Of a stretch of 16,828 nt of DNA, positions 12,781 to 16,828 are shown piece after piece. Made by a program: the position numbers and the translations under genes. Origin of the DNA: Sphingomonadales bacterium (GTDB lineage Bacteria; Pseudomonadota; Alphaproteobacteria; Sphingomonadales; Sphingomonadaceae); NCBI GenBank assembly GCA_028868335.1, contig JAGWUU010000030.1, positions 1 to 16,828 of the forward strand, read 5' to 3'. Below the pieces are notes generated by a model. That model searched no databases and was not told where the DNA came from. It worked only from the letters and a program-made list of their open reading frames with translations. Each line of letters starts with the position of its first letter. The first letter of the stretch is position 1.

Positions 12781-14559
12781 CTAGCGGCGCACTTCCCAGG
12801 CAAGCACGCCGCTTTCCTTGGGCATCGGCAATGGCCGCAGCCAGTCGGGAATCTCACCCTTGGACACCCGCGCGGCAAAGCCGTGAGGTCCGTAGGCGCG
12901 GTAGGTTTTCACCTCGTTGGTCGCCGGGTCCATCACCACGTAGCGTACGCCGTGCCGGTCAAGGATCGTGCGCGCCACCGGCGGATCGACGATGAAGGCG
13001 ACCATGACGTCGTGCATCGGCAGCGCGCCGCGATGATGGCCGGTGGCGACCACGGCGTGCGGCGTGTGCAGCAGGAGCCAAGGCCCCTCGTCAAGCGGGG
13101 CCAGTATGGTGCCGGCGGGCAGAGCTGCTAGCGCCGGCAAGGCAAGCTGTGGATCGTGGGATGCCACCGCCTTGGCCTGCGCCGTTGCCTGCGTGCTTAC
13201 GGTCTTGTCGGCTCCGAACGCCGAGCCAACCAGATAGACGGGTAGCGCGGGCATCACGATCGCCACCATCGTCAGTCCAACGGCAATCCTTCGCACAGGC
13301 TCGCGCGTGATTTCCATCCGCTGCACCAGTGAGCGCACCAGCCAGGCCAGCGGAACCAGCGCGAAGGCGATGCAGAAGGCCATCGAGCGCAATACCATGG
13401 TGCCGAGCAACAGGCTTCCCGCCAGCAACAGCAGGTAATCGAGCCAGGTTTGCCGCCGCGCGCCGTCGCTTGCCCGGTAGAGCTGCCAGGCGGCGAGCAG
13501 GCCAACGAGCGGCGGAATGGTCCACTGCACCATTGCGGGATTGTCGAGCCACCAGACGGGGAGTCCTTCAAGCACGTTGTCGTGCCAAACCTTGGTCAGC
13601 AGCGGATCGAGGCCGCCGAACGGCCCGGCGCTGCAGGCCGGGGCGATTGCCAGGACGGTTGCTCCGGCGGCAAGGCCCGTCAAGCCAAGCCCGACGAGGA
13701 TCCGCATCGGCGAAGTGCCTGCGAGGCGCGAAACGATTTCGGTCCCGATCGCGGCGACGGCGAGGCCGACAAGATAGGCGGGCGACACCGCGTCGCAATA
13801 GTTGGTCCAGTCAGGCCCGCGGGTCAGCGCGAAGGCGACGAACGAGACGGCAGCGAGTGTCGTGGCGAAATTGCGGAATCGCGTGGCCTGGTCGGGCGCG
13901 CGCAGCCAACCGAGCGCGAAAATCGCCCCGAACAGTGCAGCCAGCGGCAGCAGTTCGAGGCTGATCGCCATGCCGACGGCGATCGCCGCCCCGGCGATCC
14001 GCCCTCCGCGGCGCAGATCGCTATCGACCATGCCCAAAAGAGCGATGGCGGCCGCGACGATTTGCCAGCCGTGGTGATCGACCCGGGTGGGGAGTATCTG
14101 AGTGACGATCGGGAACGAGGTTCCGGCCAGCATGGCGACGTAGCCGGCAAGCTGGGCATCGAACAGCCGTGCGGCGACGCGGGCCAGCACGAACAGGATC
14201 GCTCCAAAGGTGGCGAGCGGCACAATGACGCTTGCCGCCTGCTCAGCAAGACCGGCGCCAAGCAGGGGCCGCAGGGCCAGCTCGACCAGTGCGATCGGCA
14301 GGTCGACCAGCCGCGACCAGTGCATCACAACGCCCTGGGGCGGATCAATGCGGTACTGATGGAGGTCGAACCAGCCCTGCCCCTTCAACAGGTCGCGAAC
14401 CTGGACCAGCCGCAGGGTATCGTCGGGATCGGCCTGGCGCAGTCTGGCGATGAACGGCCAGCGGTACAGCAGGTAGATTGCAGAAAAGCCCAGCCAGAAC
14501 GGCATGATCCGGCGGAGCAGACCGGCTGTCTGCGCTGGTTCGGACCGGGATGGCGTCAT
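12781..14559 (-). CDS. Polytopic GT-C / STT3-like membrane protein, putative glycosyltransferase
   Basis: A 592-residue inner-membrane protein with about 11-13 hydrophobic segments and a C-terminal soluble, probably periplasmic, domain (about 450-592). Near the N-terminus, in the first extracytoplasmic loop, is ADPDDTLRLVQVRDLL (43-58), an acidic DxDD motif of the GT-C type. It is followed by GWFDLHQYRIDPPQG and HWSRLVDLP. A second motif is TRVDHHGWQ (158-166). The DxD loop plus xDHH pattern recalls STT3/AglB/PglB oligosaccharyltransferases and related GT-C enzymes that use polyprenyl-linked sugars. The canonical WWDYG acceptor motif of true STT3 is not seen, so protein N-glycosylation should not be assumed. 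The start at ATG 14559 overlaps the GtrA stop (ATGA), and the gene is last in a three-gene leftward operon. Confidence 0.7.
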   Translation of the reverse strand: MTPSRSEPAQTAGLLRRIMPFWLGFSAIYLLYRWPFIARLRQADPDDTLRLVQVRDLLKGQGWFDLHQYRIDPPQGVVMHWSRLVDLPIALVELALRPLLGAGLAEQAASVIVPLATFGAILFVLARVAARLFDAQLAGYVAMLAGTSFPIVTQILPTRVDHHGWQIVAAAIALLGMVDSDLRRGGRIAGAAIAVGMAISLELLPLAALFGAIFALGWLRAPDQATRFRNFATTLAAVSFVAFALTRGPDWTNYCDAVSPAYLVGLAVAAIGTEIVSRLAGTSPMRILVGLGLTGLAAGATVLAIAPACSAGPFGGLDPLLTKVWHDNVLEGLPVWWLDNPAMVQWTIPPLVGLLAAWQLYRASDGARRQTWLDYLLLLAGSLLLGTMVLRSMAFCIAFALVPLAWLVRSLVQRMEITREPVRRIAVGLTMVAIVMPALPVYLVGSAFGADKTVSTQATAQAKAVASHDPQLALPALAALPAGTILAPLDEGPWLLLHTPHAVVATGHHRGALPMHDVMVAFIVDPPVARTILDRHGVRYVVMDPATNEVKTYRAYGPHGFAARVSKGEIPDWLRPLPMPKESGVLAWEVRR

Positions 14560-14963
14560 GCCCGCGCGTCCGGTCGGAAGATCAGCGCCTTGCGCAGCAG
14601 CCAGGTCACGGTGAAACTGGTGCCGATCGCGACCAGCTTGGCAAGGCGCGGGTCGATCCCGACGTGGCTTGCCGCACCGACGATCAACGTCGTCAGCGCC
14701 AGCCCGAGCAGTGCGGAAAGGACGAACATCGCCTTCTGGCGGGTCCTTTCAGGGCCACGCTGGGCGACGCCTTCGGTAAATACCGCGCGGCTCGACAGGA
14801 GCCAGTGCGCGACGATGCCGAGCGAATAGCCGATCGAGGCAGCGAGCATCGCCGGGGTGCCGACGTGGAGCATGGCAAGGAACGACCCCATGTCCACCCC
14901 CAGCGCCAGCACGCTGGCGAGGAGGTAGCGCAGGAGGACAATGTCGGCGGCGCGGCGCAGCAT
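14556..14963 (-). CDS. GtrA-family membrane protein
   Basis: A 135-residue inner-membrane protein with four predicted helices: about 8-31 (VLLRYLLASVLALGVDMGSFLAML), 36-55, 78-98 and 105-125. RYLLASVLALGVDMGSF and SYSLG..AHWLLSSRAVF match the GtrA/DPMS accessory family (PF04138). Members take part in membrane polysaccharide synthesis, classically as flippase-like partners of the polyprenyl-phosphate-glucose synthase GtrB in O-antigen glucosylation. No GtrB-like enzyme is seen here. The gene lies 14 bases after the FAD oxidoreductase stop and overlaps the GT-C gene by four bases, so it may deliver a polyprenyl-linked sugar to that protein. The start at ATG 14963 has only a weak ribosome-binding site, consistent with coupling. 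Confidence 0.85.
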   Translation of the reverse strand: MLRRAADIVLLRYLLASVLALGVDMGSFLAMLHVGTPAMLAASIGYSLGIVAHWLLSSRAVFTEGVAQRGPERTRQKAMFVLSALLGLALTTLIVGAASHVGIDPRLAKLVAIGTSFTVTWLLRKALIFRPDARA

Positions 14964-14977
14964 GGCGAAGCCCTGGT

Positions 14978-16576
14978 TCAGGCGGCGTCGCGCTGCTTGG
15001 CGGGAGCGATGCGCCCGGGCACGTCGCGGACCGAGGCGAGCGCGGCGGCTTGATCATCGCTGACCTCGCGACGTCCGGCCGCGGCCAGGACACGCTCGGC
15101 ACCTTCGTCGCCGGCTTCATGGTATTCGGCATCCTCGTTGACGCACCACACGTCATAAACCCGTTCACCAGCGATGATGTTCTCGACCGTCAGCATGGCC
15201 GTCATCATCGCATGGTCCTGATTGTTGTAACGGTGCATGCCGTTGCGCCCGACCAGGTGCAGCGTCGGATAGGCTTGTTCCAGCTCGGTCCGCATCGCGG
15301 CGACGTGCGATGCATAGTCCTCATCATAGACGGGATAGGCCTTTTCCTGGCGGACGACGGCTCCGCCGATTACCTGCTCGGCGGAGACCAGTCCAAGCTG
15401 CGCCAGTTCGCGGGTAGCCAGCGCGATCAGGTCATCGTCGGCCATCGACCACAACCCGTCGCCCTCGAAGCAGAAGTATTCGAGTCCGACGCAGGCGACC
15501 GATTCATCGGGCACCATTTCCGGCGACCATGAGCGGAAGTTCTGGATGCGGCCCACCTTGACCTTGCTGTCGTGGATATAGATCCAGTTGTCGGGGAACA
15601 GATCGTCCGACCTGATCTTGAGCGCCACCGTCAGGAAGTCGCGGTAGCGCAGTTCCTTGGCGTTGAGGCTGGTGTCTGGCAGCGGGTGCATGCGCGCAGC
15701 CAGTTCGCGCATCGGCGCGGAACTGATCGCGTGGCGCGCGGTGATCACGGTATCGCCCTGCGGGCCCGTCGCTGTCATGCGCCAGCCGCCCTGGCCATCG
15801 CCGGCAAGCTGCTTGAGCGCGTGGCCCATCAGCACTTCGCCCTTGCCGCTGGCCACGATCTTGTCGCGCGCGGCATCCCACATCATCCCCGGACCCTGGC
15901 GCGGATAGCGGAAGGTTTCGAGCAGGGTTTTCACTTCCTGACCGTCGTTGGGTCGCTTGTTGAGACCCAGGCTACGCTTGAGCCCGTCGACCACCGCGCC
16001 CCACAGCGACAGGCCCTTGATCCGCTGGGCGGCCCAGTCCGCGCTCATCTCGTCACAGGGCATGCCCCAGACCTTCTCGGTGTAGGTCTTGAAGAAGATC
16101 GAATAGAGCTTTTGGCCGAACTGATTGACGGTCCAGTCCTCGAAGCTTTTCACCTGCTTGTTGGGGAAGGCCTTGGCCTTGGCGAAGCTGACCATGCACA
16201 GGGTCGAACGGATGATCCCCAGGTTCCACAGCGCTTCGAAGGCGCGCAGCGGGTAGGAGTAAAACTTGCCCTCATAGTAGATGCGGCTCATCCGCGGGCG
16301 CTGGATGAAATCATCGGGCAGGATCTCGTTCCACAGGTCGACGACCTGCTGGCTCTTGGAAAAGAAGCGGTGTCCGCCGATGTCGAAGCGGTAGCCTTCG
16401 TGCTCGACCGTCCGGCTGATCCCGCCGACGTAGGTTGCGTCCTTTTCGATGATCGCCACCGAATAACCGGCCTTGGTCAGCAGATAGCCCGCGGTCAGCC
16501 CGGCCGGCCCCGCTCCGATGATCGCCACGTCAACCTGCTGTCCCGCAGCACCCGAACCCGAGAAAGATTTAGCCAC
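14978..16576 (-). CDS. FAD-dependent oxidoreductase, UDP-galactopyranose-mutase/protoporphyrinogen-oxidase-like
   Basis: A 532-residue cytoplasmic flavoprotein. The N-terminal Rossmann fold has VAIIGAGPAGLTAGY (17-31; GxGxxG at 21-26), then an acidic strand end IIEKD and GGISRTVEHEGYRFDIGGHRFF (51-72). This GG-doublet layout is shared by amine oxidases, phytoene desaturases and UDP-galactopyranose mutases. FRYPRQGPGMMWD (222-234) and the C-terminal FAD-closing segment LVGRNGMHRYNNQDHAMMTAM are typical of the COG1232-like proteins found in surface-polysaccharide clusters. Its place at the head of an operon with GtrA and GT-C membrane proteins suggests a sugar-nucleotide or lipid-linked sugar substrate rather than heme synthesis. 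The start is GTG 16576-16574, since the nearby ATG (16580-16578) is out of frame. GGGGG (about 7 bases upstream) may serve as Shine-Dalgarno. The substrate is unproven. Confidence 0.82.
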   Translation of the reverse strand: MAKSFSGSGAAGQQVDVAIIGAGPAGLTAGYLLTKAGYSVAIIEKDATYVGGISRTVEHEGYRFDIGGHRFFSKSQQVVDLWNEILPDDFIQRPRMSRIYYEGKFYSYPLRAFEALWNLGIIRSTLCMVSFAKAKAFPNKQVKSFEDWTVNQFGQKLYSIFFKTYTEKVWGMPCDEMSADWAAQRIKGLSLWGAVVDGLKRSLGLNKRPNDGQEVKTLLETFRYPRQGPGMMWDAARDKIVASGKGEVLMGHALKQLAGDGQGGWRMTATGPQGDTVITARHAISSAPMRELAARMHPLPDTSLNAKELRYRDFLTVALKIRSDDLFPDNWIYIHDSKVKVGRIQNFRSWSPEMVPDESVACVGLEYFCFEGDGLWSMADDDLIALATRELAQLGLVSAEQVIGGAVVRQEKAYPVYDEDYASHVAAMRTELEQAYPTLHLVGRNGMHRYNNQDHAMMTAMLTVENIIAGERVYDVWCVNEDAEYHEAGDEGAERVLAAAGRREVSDDQAAALASVRDVPGRIAPAKQRDAA

Positions 16577-16651
16577 GCATTTGCCCCCGTTTGGTCTTGG
16601 GGCAGGAGTGAAGGAAATTGGCTAATCCAAGGTTAACGCGGCACGCATTTT

Positions 16652-16669
16652 CGCGCCGGAAGCCGCGCG
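16652..16669. repeat. GC-rich inverted repeat between the tRNA fragment and the FAD gene
   Basis: CGCGCCG-GAAG-CCGCGCG forms a stem with one internal mismatch (five outer G-C pairs) and a GAAG loop. It lies just downstream of the CCA end of the tRNA-Leu fragment. On the minus strand it is followed by AAAA, not T, so it is not a convincing intrinsic terminator for the tRNA. On the plus strand it is followed by TTCT. It may be a processing or boundary hairpin. Confidence 0.3.
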
Positions 16670-16672
16670 TTC

Positions 16673-16729
16673 TGGTGCGGACGGTGGGACTCGAACCCAC
16701 ACGAGCAAGGCTCAGGGGATTTTAAGTCC
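16673..16729 (-). tRNA. 3' fragment (57 nt) of tRNA-Leu(UAA), probable attachment site
   Basis: Reading leftwards, GGA-CTTAAAA-TCCCC is the anticodon loop and 3' stem, with anticodon TAA at 16724-16722 (Leu). A long variable arm (TGAGCC..GCTCG) follows, then the T-arm GTGGG-TTCGAGT-CCCAC, the 3' acceptor strand CGTCCGC, discriminator A and encoded CCA (16675-16673). The expected 5' half is missing: no acceptor strand GCGGACG or D-arm precedes it. The 5' anticodon stem would have to read GGGGA but reads CCGGA, so only three of five pairs form. The tRNA similarity therefore stops at about 16729. A 3' tRNA fragment of this extent is the classic attachment core left by tyrosine integrases. The intact gene should lie further right, beyond the window, in the same orientation. 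Confidence 0.8.
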
Positions 16730-16828
16730 GGAGCGAGAATGTTGCGAAAGTTGCCCTAACAAGCCCAAACTGCCCAATCCGTAGGAATTCTTCCAACCAG
16801 CGGCCATCGGAGCATTCCGTTGGATTCC
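16730..16828. other. Right-edge DNA of different composition, probable end of an integrated element
   Basis: About 99 bases beyond the tRNA break. A hand count gives about 53% G+C over 16731-16828, visibly lower than the GC-rich genes to the left. A minus-strand frame is open from the edge to TGA at 16714-16712 inside the tRNA fragment (38 codons, ending RSGLKIP), but it matches nothing I recognise. No integrase is visible in the window. Confidence 0.4.

Noticed and set aside
16578..16580. ATG as start of the FAD oxidoreductase
   Set aside because: It is out of frame with the conserved protein. GTG at 16576-16574 is the in-frame start.
16673..16790. A complete tRNA-Leu gene
   Set aside because: No 5' acceptor strand or D-arm is present, and the 5' side of the anticodon stem mismatches at two of five positions.
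1..16828. CRISPR arrays, insertion sequences, rRNA genes, toxin-antitoxin or phage-defence genes
   Set aside because: No regularly spaced repeats, transposase frames, rRNA sequence or defence-type domains were seen in the window. The only sign of mobility is the tRNA junction at the right edge.

Overview
The window is GC-rich, tightly packed chromosomal DNA. It looks like an alphaproteobacterium, most likely a sphingomonad (Novosphingobium/Sphingobium/Erythrobacter-like). The reasons are the roughly 180 kDa NAD-glutamate dehydrogenase, a CYP153-type P450, the strong GC-third-position bias that leaves long antisense frames open, and the general gene style. This assignment is a judgement from protein character, not from a database search.

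Left part (1-3126). The 5' end of thrS runs leftwards out of the window. The roughly 200 bases between its start codon and its likely promoter hold a 24-codon leader ORF with five consecutive Thr codons. Mutually exclusive RNA helices surround it, which is the layout of a ribosome-mediated attenuator responding to charged tRNA-Thr. A 25-bp perfect dyad sits on the putative -10 box and leader start. Running rightwards from the same region are an alpha/beta hydrolase, an exported TPR-like protein and a YhbW/MsnO8-type luciferase-like flavin oxidoreductase, closely spaced as one operon.

Middle part (3127-11332). A 132-base gap with a plausible sigma70-type promoter and a hairpin abutting the Shine-Dalgarno sequence leads into a 1565-residue NAD-dependent glutamate dehydrogenase. 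Its 3' end overlaps the convergent queG (epoxyqueuosine reductase, tRNA modification) by 15 bases. Divergent from queG is a two-gene ABC exporter of the NatAB/YhaQP type, with a 4-base ATGA overlap.

Right part (11333-16828). A single CYP153-like cytochrome P450 has its own promoter and no ferredoxin or reductase partner in view. Convergent with it is a three-gene leftward operon: a UDP-galactopyranose-mutase-like FAD oxidoreductase, a GtrA-family membrane protein and a 592-residue polytopic GT-C/STT3-like protein. It is likely a membrane glycan or lipid-linked sugar module.

At the right edge lies the 3' 57 bases of a tRNA-Leu(UAA) gene with no 5' half. The similarity stops exactly inside the anticodon stem, and the flanking DNA is less GC-rich. 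This is what one end of an element integrated into a tRNA gene looks like, so an island or prophage probably begins here and continues past 16828.

The best candidates for something little described are the thrS Thr-codon attenuator with its operator-like dyad, the tRNA-Leu junction, and the STT3-like/GtrA/FAD operon.
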